From: Tubiluchus corallicola | Lineage: Eukaryota > Priapulida > Priapulimorpha > Priapulimorphida > Tubiluchidae | NCBI GenBank assembly: GCA_030141605.1 | Contig: JAQGDQ010000056.1 | Span: 186,001 to 250,000, forward strand | Direction: 5' to 3' | DNA: 64,000 bases | In this document: positions 1-13,468 of the stretch, in pieces | How positions within the stretch are numbered: position 1 is the stretch's first letter | Layout: each line of letters begins with the position of its first letter | Translations under genes and position numbers: made by a program | The notes under the pieces: generated by a model | The model's input: only the letters and a program-made list of their open reading frames with translations | Databases searched by the model: none | Told to the model about the DNA's origin: nothing

Positions 1-234
1 CCAGCAATTTAAAAACTAGTCACCAGCTCGTGTAAGAGAATTGCTAATCTCACTTGTATTTTTGTATGTACATAATACCAATGTGCCTAGTTTTGAGCTT
101 GATTGTTTTGCTGTAAACAAAAAACAAACTGTCAAAATAGTATGTCAAATAATATCTTGTTTTGAATTGAAGTAATCAGTGAAATCTTTTTTTGTGTGTA
201 TGTCACACCAATACAGTATTTATTGTGAAAAAAT

Positions 235-240
235 AATAAA
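235..240 (+). terminator. Candidate poly(A) signal of an upstream plus-strand gene
   Basis: An AATAAA hexamer follows a T-rich, non-coding stretch that looks like a 3' UTR. If real, it ends a plus-strand gene lying left of the window and convergent with the YLPM1-like gene. No coding sequence of that gene is visible. Confidence 0.3.
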
Positions 241-822
241 GTTTTGAAATTTGAAACCAGGAAGACAGCTTTTAACTAAACGTATTGTCCTTATAAGATA
301 TTTAGGTGTAGTTAGATATTTGTATTTAATCATTGGGGCTTTACGTGATTTAATTAGATGCTCAGTTCCTTTTAATCATCAGGATCTGAGCTAAAATTCA
401 TCGGCGTTTTTCTTGTTTTTGGACAGCATTTCATTAAAGAATGTAATCACTTCATAAAATCGTACTTTCAGAAATAAATATACATACAAATCAGTCAAAT
501 ATTTATTGTTGAGTAATTTCACAACATGACACATCATTAACGTCAATACGATTTATGGCAGAATAAGTGAACAGAAATGATGATTTGGCTATGGCCACAT
601 TAGTACATAAGTTAATTCAAGTCCTTTACTACGGTAGCTACTCGAAGAACAACTGAATGAAAATAATAGTCAACATATATCTGTGAAACAAGAAGCAATG
701 TTAGAAACAGCACTACTGTACTAGGTGCCAAACAATGGCTTTATAATGTCCAATCGATCTCGAAATGTGAATTTTGCCAAACAGCATAGAAAATAAAACT
801 TGAGCTTTAGTGATGACGGTTT

Positions 823-828
823 TTTATT
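823..828 (-). terminator. Candidate poly(A) signal of the YLPM1-like gene
   Basis: The reverse strand reads AATAAA about 340 bases past the YLPM1-like stop codon. It is the nearest good hexamer I noticed. AATAAA is frequent by chance in such AT-rich DNA. Confidence 0.3.
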
Positions 829-1161
829 TATGGTTGATCACTTGGTGGTAAATCATCTCAAGTCTGTAGAAGTCTATGAGATGCACAGCTTAGTTCGCCT
901 TCAGAAACTCTTACACAGTTATGATGATCTGTGAGCTTAACACAAGAAAACTAAAAAAAATTTATAGCTACATACTAATAAGCAAAACCAGAGATATCAT
1001 TTACAACCAAAACAGAGCAAATGCTAGGTACTCAAAGTAATGCCAAAGTTTAGTGTTGCTTGCATTCAAGTTGTCATTGTGCTCATCGATCTGCTTGATC
1101 CTTATGCGCAATTACAGAATTTAACAAACAAGTACTGCCCTGCCACTAAACTTAAGTCAAG

Positions 1162-1302
1162 CTAGATATACTTTGTCTTCTGCAAGGCCATCATTACATG
1201 TGAATCGTCTAGCATACGCTTCCAATCTGTCTGGCCAACAACGAAGCCAATGTCACGAGCTCGTTGTGTTGCTTTCCTTTCCTCTATGTCTGCCCAGCGA
1301 AC
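1162..1302 (-). CDS. YLPM1: YLPM1-like exon 22 (terminal)
   Basis: Starts after acceptor TGTGACAG and ends in TAG. It encodes VRWADIEERK, then GFVVGQTDW, then KTKYI, the conserved extreme C-terminus of the family. Confidence 0.93.
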   Translation of the reverse strand, partial: VRWADIEERKATQRARDIGFVVGQTDWKRMLDDSHVMMALQKTKYI

Positions 1303-4300
1303 CTGTCACAAAGGAATAATAAATTGACAATACAAAGTTCTATTGCCAGTCACTTAAAGAAAAAGAAGTAAAAATAATCCAACTGCTGAGCTATTTGAAG
1401 CCTAGCTGAAACAAAATGAGTGCAAATGAGAACGGCAATTAAATTTTTAAAACAAAAGTGGGTAGTTTTAAATTGTACACATTTGCTACTCAACAGCAAT
1501 CTCAAATAACCTTTAGTGATGTAACCATTACAATAAAAATGTATAGAAAATTAGAAATTATGAAACATACAGAAAGAATTGTATATCAAAACCATTCAGA
1601 GCCAGACTGCTCTTATATGATTTGTGTTCATGAAATTACTTTCATTCCCATGAAAAATTTTTGTGGTCAACAATTTTTTGCGTGTAGAATGACAATGATT
1701 TCTTCAAAATAAATTATTTCTTTAAAAACGTTTTCTGGCTAAAGAACAAGTTTTTATGAATGCATAAATACAATTACTGAGGGGTCAGTTTTTGTAAAAA
1801 TGTGCACATTGTACAGTAGATATAGACATAACTGACATACAATTACACACTCATTCAGTATAGGGATGTTAAATGATACAAATTTGACGATCACATTAAC
1901 GATAACAATAAACTATTTTTAGACGATACGACAAATAATTTTGAATGATAAAAAAGGATACTGAAGTTTGACAATTTATGGAACAACAGACAAAGTGTTA
2001 TTTATAATTAAAATTATTAAGTGCTTTAGTGCGTTTAGTGCTGCATACTTAAATGGCTGCTAGTTATGAAAAGCAAGTTTGCTTGTCACAATGATTCATA
2101 AATACGTAAGCTATAAGTAAGACAGATAAACATATTACTATTACTATAATAAATATATTTATCTCAGCGAGCTCCACATGACTGGGAAAGTGACACTAAA
2201 AATACGGTACAGTGTATTTGGCATCCGCACATCAGTATCAAAGTGCATAAAAAGTGCATAAAGTATAGCTTTGAGAATATGATTCAGAATGAAGATAACT
2301 GTTACTGTCAGGCAAAAGTGCAAGAAAATGATTTGGTATCTGCAAGCTTATAATTTAAAATAATTCTTTTTATCTACCTCATTGCATAATTACTGACATA
2401 ATAATGACAATAATGTTTAAAAATTAAAACCATGGGTAATTTCCAACAATAGCATACATAACATGTTTAACATGGACGGCAAATAAAAAACTTATACGAA
2501 CTCTCTTCTTTCCGGGTTGAGATTGCCTCTGTTCATAATCATCAGGAAGCTGTAGGAATTCTTCTAGAGTCGGCTTTTGGTGCTTATGTGCCATGATTAA
2601 ACCATCTAGCCGATCTGCAAAAGCAGTTAAATGGCAAACAGTTAAAAATCATGTTCTCCAGCTACAGACAGCTCTTGGTTAACAACTGATTCAAATCCTG
2701 GATTACATAAAATGCTCATGATCAGAATGTGATAAATTGTGTTTCCCAGTTTCCCATATTTGACGTGAACTAACTACTGCTTTAGAAGTTATTGGTTTAA
2801 ATTGGCCAGAAAATGAACGCACATCACTTGCCATGCAATCAACACATTTTTGGTTATATGAAAAAGGATGATATGTAAATACTAATTACAGTGTTACATG
2901 ACACTTATTTGAATTTGGTAAATGAATCTTACTGAGGAATTTGGAATTTTAATGTTGTAAGATTTCATCAAGTGATGAAGCCTACTGCAAAAACTTTTTA
3001 AACAAGAGGCAAGCAAAAATTTTATGCAAACAAAATTGGCTGTTGTTTTCAATCTCACTGGCTTTACTGAACATGTCATGTAAATTGACAACTGCTCATG
3101 CACATGCTATTTAATATGAAACATTCATTAATTTATAGTTTATTGAAGTCACACAAAATACTTTTCATTTAATTTAAATATGCTATATATACAGTAGGTG
3201 ATATCTGATAGCATGTTGTAGAAGCACTTGACATCCTCTACGAAGTCACACATTATACATTATTTATACACTTTGATTATTAATACATGCTTGTCCACCT
3301 AATAGTGATATACATATTATTACCCGTGTACGCTTACAGAGTACCTTGTTATAGAGTACTTTTTTCTGGCCGAGCAGGTTCGCTACAATGATATTATACC
3401 GTATAAAAGCACGATGTCAATAATGACGATTATTGTGATATACTTGTACTTATCACATTTTCATTATCATGTTATACCAATGGAAAAGCACAAATATCCA
3501 TTCACACAATTAATAATAAAACTACGTTTACCAATCCATTTTAGAACTGTACAACAGTATATTAAAATGGCTGTACACGAACTTGCACTTATAATCATAA
3601 AGCCTTAGATCTGACGAACATTTTAATACACTTCTTACAGGTGTGATATATAAAAAGCTTATAGATTCACATTTGTAAAATGATGTTCAACAAAAGTGAA
3701 TAAACAAGTGTGTAGAAAAGACATCAAATACGGTAAACATCATTCTTATAATACATTTTTATTAGTAAATATTTTGAACAAGGCAACACAGAATTTTTTA
3801 AATGATGTGAAAAAAGTATGACAAACAAAACACAGAACTCAGATTTCATTCTAATAAAATTTATTGTTAGGCGAATACAAAAAACTGTCTCTTTTAAAAA
3901 ATAACAATGTAAACTAATAGTTACAATAGTAAAATATGTTGTTAGGTGAATACAAAAAACTGTCTTTTAAAAAATAACTATGTCAAATAACAGTTACAAC
4001 TGCAATTGTAAAACAATATCCTATTATAACTATTAACGAAAATTAGTCCTTAACCAATTCAAACGCCTTGTTCACTCAGATCTCTTCTTTTGCTGTGCTT
4101 TATTTACTAAAATAAAAACGGATGACAGAATCAATAACCAATCTTTTTTGCATAAGTAATTATTAATTATTCATCTATTTTAATTGAGATTAATAACAGT
4201 GCATAGCGTGAAATGACCAGGTGAACTGTTACAGGACACTAGAAATTTATATAAATGTCATTTAATTATGCATGCAATAACTGAATGACAAATTTTAAAT

Positions 4301-7300
4301 AACATATCGCAATATTTATAAAAAATAAGAATGCTACTTACCACACGCTATCTGTCGCAAAAAAACAGCATGATTTTGAAAGCTGATTAAATTTAAATTT
4401 CATTCCAGGCGATTAAAATTGCTGTATGTTGAATAAGACCAGCACACTACACAAATGTCAAATCAACACACAAACAGTTTAGCAAACGAACCAATGTGTG
4501 ATTTAACAAGATCAAGCCATGTCATGATACTAACACAAACTGTCACTGCTGCAAAAAAACCATGATTGCAGATTACACTTGTCCTTTTGAAGAAATACAG
4601 TAACTGAATCAGTTAGTGACCATTACCTAAAAAGCTAAAAAATAGTTCAAATTAAAAAAATGCTGATTTAAAAACAAGTAGATGAGCAGCAGTCTTCATA
4701 AACATTTACACTTTTAGAAAAAACTTATAGCAAGCATGTACACCACATTTAGAGTCCTACTCATGTCTCAACACTCACTCGTAGTAGTAATTAAAAAGTT
4801 TTGCACTCAATATTCATTCATTTTCATTTATTTTTTCTTCAGTTCATCATGTAAATGCAATTATAAGTGATAAAATATCTAAGTTGAATTAGATAATTAT
4901 GGCGGCCAAATAATTTATAATTTCTTATAGAACAGCGTATGAAGGACTCTATTCATCGAATGCAACCTTCGCACTTCTATCCATTTTTGTTTTGTAACTA
5001 CGTCTTTTACGTAATTATATGAAATAATGTAAAATCTAATCTAGTTTCTTTAAATTATCCTTAATAATAAATTTTAATTAAAAATTGTTTTAATTTTGTG
5101 TAGGAATTTCAGGATAATGTGTAGGCAGTGCAAGACCATCATGCAGTTGCAATATAAAACTGCAGCTGCAACTGCACGAATGTATTATAATAGCCTATAT
5201 TAACTATAACTACTTTTTTCTATAAATTTAGCAGCTCAGTAATAAGAAGCAATAATTTTAGAAGTAAGCACATTTAACACCAGTGGGATATTTAGGCAAC
5301 AAAGATTTTAGCTTTAATACATAGATCACGTATATTAAACTTAATCATATACATTTTACATTACATTAAAAATATATTTAATATGTTAATGATAATCAAA
5401 AATTGACTGTTACATAGCATAAGTTGCAAACTTGAAACTTAGCTAAGAATGAACTTGCAAGTGATTTCAAGGCTAAATATCAATTTTTGTGTGTCTTGTT
5501 CAAGAAATAAATGACAGTTATTTAGATAAATCCTGTATGCAAAAATTAGTACTCACGCTACAAAATTCACAAATGAAATAGATAAATCTGTAGTTCACTT
5601 TAGTCATCCATGGCTAAAAACTTGTCGTGTGCATTTAGCTGCTTCTATAACTCGAATAAATACATCAAACAACAAAATCTGGTAATAAAAACATTTATTC
5701 ACATATTGTAATAATGACACATGCAATATTTTGCAATGACCAGAACAATAATTAGCTTATTTATTGATAAATTATCTAGCTATAATTAATATGCGAAATC
5801 TGTGGATTACGTATATATACATTTGGGAGTTATTTTTTACAGATTTTCTCAATCTGTTAGCCAGCATTTCGAACAACTGAATTATGATGTACATTCCATC
5901 AGATGAGTTGTCTTGGTTTCCCATTCGCTAAGGGTTTATTTAATGAATTCATGTTACCAGAAAGGAAAACAGGAAACAATAACAGCTGTTTTTAGGCATT
6001 TTTGCCAAAATTCTAAAATTGTGATGTAAAGAATTGTGATCAGTTAAGTGGCACGCTAATTATAGTTTTAAAGTTTGTTCTGCAAAGTCTTTCATAGGCG
6101 CAGTACTTTGCACAGGGTTAGCCTTTCAACAGGGACCCAAGCGAAAATTCGCATAAATAGCACCAAAAATATCTAATTTTGGGACTATTTGGGAAAAAAA
6201 TAAAGAAATTGCCAGTATGAGAAAAAAATTTAACTATAAACAAAATAGAAAAGGTGCAGCGTCATGGTCCAATTTTATAATTTTTCACTAAGAAAATCAG
6301 AGTGCTTATAATAGGGACCTATCCTCTAGAAGTTCAGACAATCATTTGAATTTAAGGGTGAATCTAGTGGTTACTTCGAGACATGTTACAGTGACAGACT
6401 TCGAAATAATTACAACTTTACGTAAAATGTTTTCACGTGACCTTGGTAATATGTAGCACAATTTACTAAAATTCATAGCAAACAGCAGAATTTGACCTGT
6501 TAGAAATTTAATAAAAATATTATTAAAATACTACATCTGTCAGACATTTTACAAACACTTTATATCACACAACACCTATTATTCACGATTCTTCTCTGGG
6601 AGTTATTCCTGCTCAATAATGATTTAATGGGTGGGTCATGTCCAATAACACAATGTTCCAATATACATGTGATCTACTACCAGCTGCTTTTCGATGTAGC
6701 CTTAATACTTTACTTGGTAAGCAATGAAAAGTTTACACTCTTCTTCACATCAGCTTGTCTGAGATTTGCTTTGCATCACAGATTACCATCAAAAGTGTCA
6801 ACTTTGCTATGGTAAAATGAAATATATGGTAGCCAATGATCAAGCTAAGCTTAAGAGCTGTAAGTCAGCCTCAGTCTTTCGGGAGAAAAACACAATGGTT
6901 TTCACTTTTCTTGTTATTCAGGCAAAGATTTGGTTAAAAACTAGAGTTTGACTTACAGATTAATAAAATACTAAAACAGTTGAAGACAAAATAGCCAATG
7001 ATGCTACTGATGATACAGCAGTGATGCAAAGCTCAAACATACCACACACGAAAGACTCGCCTTTGAGATCAAATACTATGTGTCCACAAAATAATAGTTT
7101 CTCAATACTTGCTCTATGTTGCAATTACTGTTTGGTGTAATATACTAAACCAAAGTTAGCAACATGCTAACAATGCTCAACATGGTTTCCCTGTTAAATT
7201 ACCACACTATACCACACCATAGTAAATCCCCAACTATAGTACCTAAGAAAATGTATAATGAATGGTTCTTCCTATTTCTACTAGAAATGCACTTGCCCTG

Positions 7301-10300
7301 CTCAGTACTATATTTATTTTCTAATACTATTGTATGTCTACAGACTTCCTCTTCTCTTTTTAAAAACTTTGTGGCTAAGCAATCGAGGTCTGTGTAGCAA
7401 TGTAATTCAGTTTTTAGTTTTACCATTTCGTCATCAGCTAATTTAGTAACTTTAACACTACCAAAGAAAGACTTAAGTAATTATACAATGATTTTATAGG
7501 AAAATACAAATACTCTCATAAAACTACGTGGACTTATTCAATGCTATGCTTACCCAACTTTGTTTCATCCATCTTTTCCCATCGTGATTTTGGTGTAAAT
7601 CCCTGGTAATAAACAAAAAAATTGTGCATAACATGCCATATGTTAAATTCATTAGAAAAATATACCAAAAAATTGAATTGGAATACCCTTTTAATTATTT
7701 TTGTCATTTTATTGTACAGTGTTGTCCTTTATGCTGGCAGAGCTATCTGTAAAAAGGAATTACATCATGTAGTATGGTTTCTTCTCTTTTCAAACTGCTA
7801 TAAATTTCTCTCCAAGACCCCCACCAAGTGCAGCTAGGAAATTTTTTATACGGTGTGCCTCTATGAGACGGCATGTGAAAAACTTTCAAATAAGGCTGTC
7901 TTTTCTTCACAGCGGAAATCCTGTGTGTGGTAAAAACTTTCAAATAAGGCTGTCTTTTGTTCACAGCCGAAATCCTGTGTGGTAAAATATCCTAGTGGCA
8001 CTTGATGGGGGGAGGGATATTTATAGCTCGCTCTTTGGAAAGAGGAGAAACTAGGCTACACGGTCACTTATAAATGAATCTAGCAGAATGAAGGGTTATG
8101 GGCTAATATGGGATAAACGTTTTTTCTGCATACTATATTTTGAGCCATTTGATATTCATTACAGCACTATTGTACTTTACCATTGTATTATACGATACCA
8201 TATCTCTATCAGGATAAAAGAGGATATGGGTCGATAACTGTGGGGTACTTAACAAGGATATTAAATTCTGATTTATTTGACTGACATTCATTGTCACATT
8301 TGGGTGAACATTCCTCACTTAAGTAAACAAATCTACATTTAAATGACCAATGTCTTCATATCAGTGAACTACATCTACACTTGAATGAATAATGTCTACG
8401 CTTAAATGCACCATGTTACATTTTAATAAACTATATCCCATATGAATGAACAATTTCTACATTTGACTGCAAAAACTATAATACGGTCTTATGATAGTCG
8501 ATAATATTTTCAAAAGTTCTTAAATATTTTTGCAATAATTAGATATGTGCTGGTTTACTGATTATTCCTAATTCAAGCTGCTACCATTATTTCACTCAAC
8601 AGACAGCTTGTTTTGCTATTTACAAGCAATACGTAACAGGTAAAATTGGAAATTCCATGTCCTTCAGTACTAAAGGTAAACATCATCTATGCATTTGTCA
8701 TCTACACAGCAATTAATAAGTCTGAATGCACTTGTTGTTTAAAGCAGCTTAGATTGCAAAAGCACTCTGAATTACTACTAATATCAATACTTTTAATAAA
8801 AATGAAACACTCACCAGTCACCACTCATGAGAAATAATTGTAATTCACCATTTATATACTTACGTCCAGCACTAAGCAAATTAAAAATTATTTTTCATAA
8901 TTATCACCAAAAATTGTACAACACGGCTCCAAAGATTAGAGTCAAATTTCGGCAGAAATCATTCTGACCCGAAGAAACAAGGCATATTGTACTAGGTGAT
9001 GCGAACACAATTTTCCTGTTGCACAAGAATGCAAATCGCTGAACACATTTTGCTCGCTTCAAGGCACTTTAACATAAAACGAAATGACTTTAAAGTATTT
9101 TGTAACTGCACAGCATTGCAATTGTTGACCATCCTATCACACACCCAACATTTATACACTTAAACTGCATTAATTCTGACCTAAATTCAAGTATCTATAA
9201 TTAAAACTTTAGTAAAAATGTTTATTTGGTTTTTAAATAACTGCCAGAGTTTTTGTCTTCAACGTCAACAAGGCTAATTGCACTGGTTTTTAGTAGAGAT
9301 GTTGTCCAAAGTATTTACTACAGAGGAAAATAATCAGGAGTAGCACGTCTTTGAAAATCCATTCTCCTGGTGAGGCGCATTGCGAAAAGTCTCCTAAAAA
9401 TTCATTTCCTAGAACTTACGTTAACTTACAGTCAGTTACTTTAGTTAGAACATATATTGGGCATTTCAAAACTCTTGCATTATTTTTAAAAACTTATAAA
9501 AAATCAACAATATCACAACAAGAACCAAATGACAATTTGGTTGCAAAGTTTATAATTCATGAGAAATAATTTCTAATTATAATAATAAATTATAACTCAT
9601 AATTTATAATTCATTCTTTGTAATTTTCACACATATATCCAAGCAGTATGTCAACTGTTTTGCTGTGTTTTACATATTTTTGTGTACGATACATCCTTTT
9701 TACCAAAATTTGCTCACATGCTGTGCTATTTTACTATCTTTTATTAAGAATCGTAATGCAATTTGAACAGTTTAATGATAAATACACTAGAAATAAATTT
9801 AGTACTTGACTTAGCATAATATAGATAAATAGTAATCAGAAGGTTGCTAAGAATTAATTAAGGAAACTTAATTAAATTTAAAAACAAAAAGTACTAAAAC
9901 AATTTCAGTTTATTTACACAATAGCCAAAATATTGGCAAACTGCCAGAATCATTATAATTATTACACTATTGACTAACTCAAAGTTTAATTTGGTCAGTA
10001 GAAACAAATACTTCATCAATAGACTTCAGTGATGCAATTGAATACCTAGCTCAACTTTGTGTAACCAGTGTAACTGGGCTTAAAAAATTTAAACGTAACC
10101 GAGAAGCCTTTTTTCAGTAGTGGCCAAGAACTAAAAGTAAAAACCAAATATTTAATGTCAAAATATATTGAGAAAGAAGGCGTTTGAGCATAGGGCCCAA
10201 GTGAATACAATACCCATAAGCAAATACGAAAATCAAAAAATCTCTGACATTATACAATGTTCTAAGACGAACTGTGCAGTAGAAATATGCTGATCAAATC

Positions 10301-13300
10301 ACAAAAGAAATGCGGTTAGAATGTTAAGTCAGATGCTTAGTGAGAGGCCATACTACAACAACTGCAGAACTTGGTATGACTTGGTATAATTGGTATATTC
10401 ACACTTACTGGAATTTGTTCAGTGTAACATTGGTATTATTACAGCATTTGTTAGTGCACTGTTTCTTTTGGAATGCCCTGTATTATGTGCTCTCTACAGG
10501 CTTTACAAAGCCCAGCACAGCAGCATAACTTTACTTCTCTGAAATAGTCCACTGGGCTCATATCATTCGAAGATTCAAAAGTAAATTATAAATTACTGCA
10601 GCCTGTGGATTCACTAGAATTTTGCTAAAACCAGACGTAAACTCATCACATCTTGCCTTCATGACTCTATGCTAGCAAAAGAATCTGGTAAGGATATAAT
10701 TTAGCATATATAATCTTGAATATGATATATTACTTTCGCATGCTTGGCTGGTTTGGTGGCTCTTCTTCATAGTTAAGGGGCCCTCTAAGGTATACCCCTC
10801 CCTGTAACTACAGGGCCTGCTGGGATAGGTAAGAATTTCAATTCAGTTCACATCTGTACCTCTATTAAGTTTCCAGAATATAACTTATTTAATAACGTAT
10901 TATCAAATTAAAATTCGAAAAACAACACACCTCAAATTACCAAATATACGTCAAATTACTCCATGTCCTGTAAGGAAGGTCCTAATTTACATAATAACAT
11001 TTACACCTAATCCATGTATTAGTAATCTGCGATAAATTTTGACTATGCACATGAGATTGGTATTTAAAATTTGATTTAAAGCATATTAGCATGTAGAATT
11101 ATGTTTTAGCAATAAACATATTGTAAGTTGGATTTGTTAACAGTACGAAATTATTTTACTAACAAAAACTCGCATTTACGTTAAAAAATTTTATATAAGA
11201 TTTTTCAAGACATTTCCCTATTTGTATGGCATCCTTAAAAACTATAAGCCAATATATCACCAGCAGTATTTCGAAAACAATAAATGAAGTAGTTACATTT
11301 TTAATTTAGATAATTTGAATTTTTGAAATGTTGTATCACTGTGGCATCACACTGTGCCCACTTTATTAAATGCAAAGTGACTAAAGTCACATCATTTGCA
11401 TGTTGGACTGATTTTATTGCTATCACTGCGACTTTGAAAAATATAACAAAAAAATGTAAAAAAAGTTTTTAAAGTATGAGGGTAGTTAGTTGTACAAAAA
11501 ATTTTTATACACAGTGACAGTCGGCATTACCTTGAAATTTATTAAGTAGCTGGCGAAACTTGACTGGTAAGAATTTAACACCTAGTTTGTTGCTCATTAT
11601 AAAACGATAATTTCTTTTTAAGTTATAAACTATAAATCTAACAGCTTAGTAAGTTTAACATGACTGCTATTCATCTTCATCATTACGGATATTATTCTTA
11701 AAAATTATCCGACATTTTAATAGTGAATTAAAGTTACAATTATCAAAGTAAATTTTTGTTACGCATCTTGCCCGTAAAAGATTCTGAAGATGTAGCGATA
11801 TCTAACTGCTATTACAGAAAATTAACAAATAAAAGAAATTATTCAAGCAAATGAAGATGACTTTGTTATTATTTTTGGAAAATTTGGCTAATACTGTACA
11901 ACCAAACTAGTACACACAAAATATTTTCCAGAGTAGATAAACCTAATAAGCTTTTCAAATGAGCTCTTTACTCGATATTAACACTTTACGCATTTTTTGT
12001 AAGAAATAGACAATATAACCAACAGTTCCACACACATTAAATTCAACACAAGAACAGTTCTGCAGCATGAAAAGCAAACAAAACTAGGACAAAACAAGAA
12101 AAACATATACTAAACAGAAATTACAGCTCAGATTTAAATGAAATTACTGTAAATTTTGAAAATTCATCCAGCTTACCACCAGGATTTCCAATATTTAGTT
12201 TTAGCAGTGATTCAGTTCCATTTATGTAATTGTAATACAAACAAGTTTAAAGGCTAACTAACCAGTGATGAAAACATTTCACAGAATATAATTATTAATA
12301 TTAATTAATAATATAATAACGACAACAATCCTGAGGACTTAATGGTTACTGGCTTTATCACTCCATTACTGCCAATCAAAGTACCAAATTGTACTTCATC
12401 AATTTTGCAACACTCAGAAAAAATATGGTGCATAACTGTGTGTTACGATACTAATGTTTCTTGTCAGTGTTTGACTCTTCCACTTTCAAATAAACAAATA
12501 ACTATAAATTTGCTTAGATAAACAGTACCAGTGATACCTATAGTAGCTTGAATACGCGTATCACATACACTAACAACACCAAGAAAGTATCGCTTTGCTG
12601 CTTTCATTTTTAACACAATCGCATAGTCAGCACATGCACTTTTATTTTTACGAGGTATGCGCTCCTTCCACTTTCATTTCAGTTTCCAAACTCAAAAAGA
12701 AAAAAATCCAGACATTTTCATATATTCACATATGAAACCTATATATACCTTTAACTTGTGGTATGTAGAAATTAAATTACAGTAAAATTTTTTAAAAGTA
12801 ATCATACAGTTGTGTCACTGGACAAAGGAGACACCTCAAGGAAGTCCACTCTTTAGAATACCGAAATACCGCGACAATTATAAATCTCAAAAAAAACTCT
12901 ACAGTTTACATTTACAATTGCAAAATTATTGCAATAGAGAAAATATTTAAATTTTAGTAATTATTTAGGTTGCTGTTGAGGTTGTGATACCTGCCAATGA
13001 AATCTCAATGACAATGAAGTTATTTGCTTACATAAATATTTGTGCACTGATGGCACAGTACTTCATGCTAAATTGTTAATTTCTTATTAAAAATAAAAAT
13101 CTTAAGTAAATAAATATCCATTGTTAATATCTACTGAGTTACTAACACTTGAATTAATGATATAATGTCACCTAACTTAATGTCAACAAACCGTTGTCTG
13201 TATATCAATATACTAATATAGACTATGAAAGTTAAAATTAATTAGTATTAAATAGTCTTTTCACCATATTTTCTTAAGATAGATATCAATGAGCCACTTG

Positions 13301-13435
13301 CACATTAAAGCGATTAGCTGCGATTTGCCAGTAAAAGCCATTTTAGAAATTTAAAAAAAATTAAGAAAAAGTTAGGATTACTGCTACTCTCAGCGTCGCA
13401 ACAAATCTTAAAACAATTTTACAAACATCACACAC

Positions 13436-13468
<33 letters not shown>

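Larger units (their letters stand above)
1..1161. other. Intergenic or 3' UTR sequence, no coding signal
   Basis: This AT-rich stretch lies beyond the stop codon of the minus-strand YLPM1-like gene and presumably holds its 3' UTR. No open frame here has coding character. It contains poly(A)-like hexamers on both strands. Confidence 0.5.

Noticed and set aside
1458-1712. 84-codon plus-strand frame
   Set aside because: Not opened by ATG in coding-like sequence; AT-rich, inside the terminal YLPM1-like intron, no motif.
8270-8475. CRISPR-like array
   Set aside because: The 21-bp units are head to tail with no unique spacers, in animal intron DNA; it is a minisatellite.
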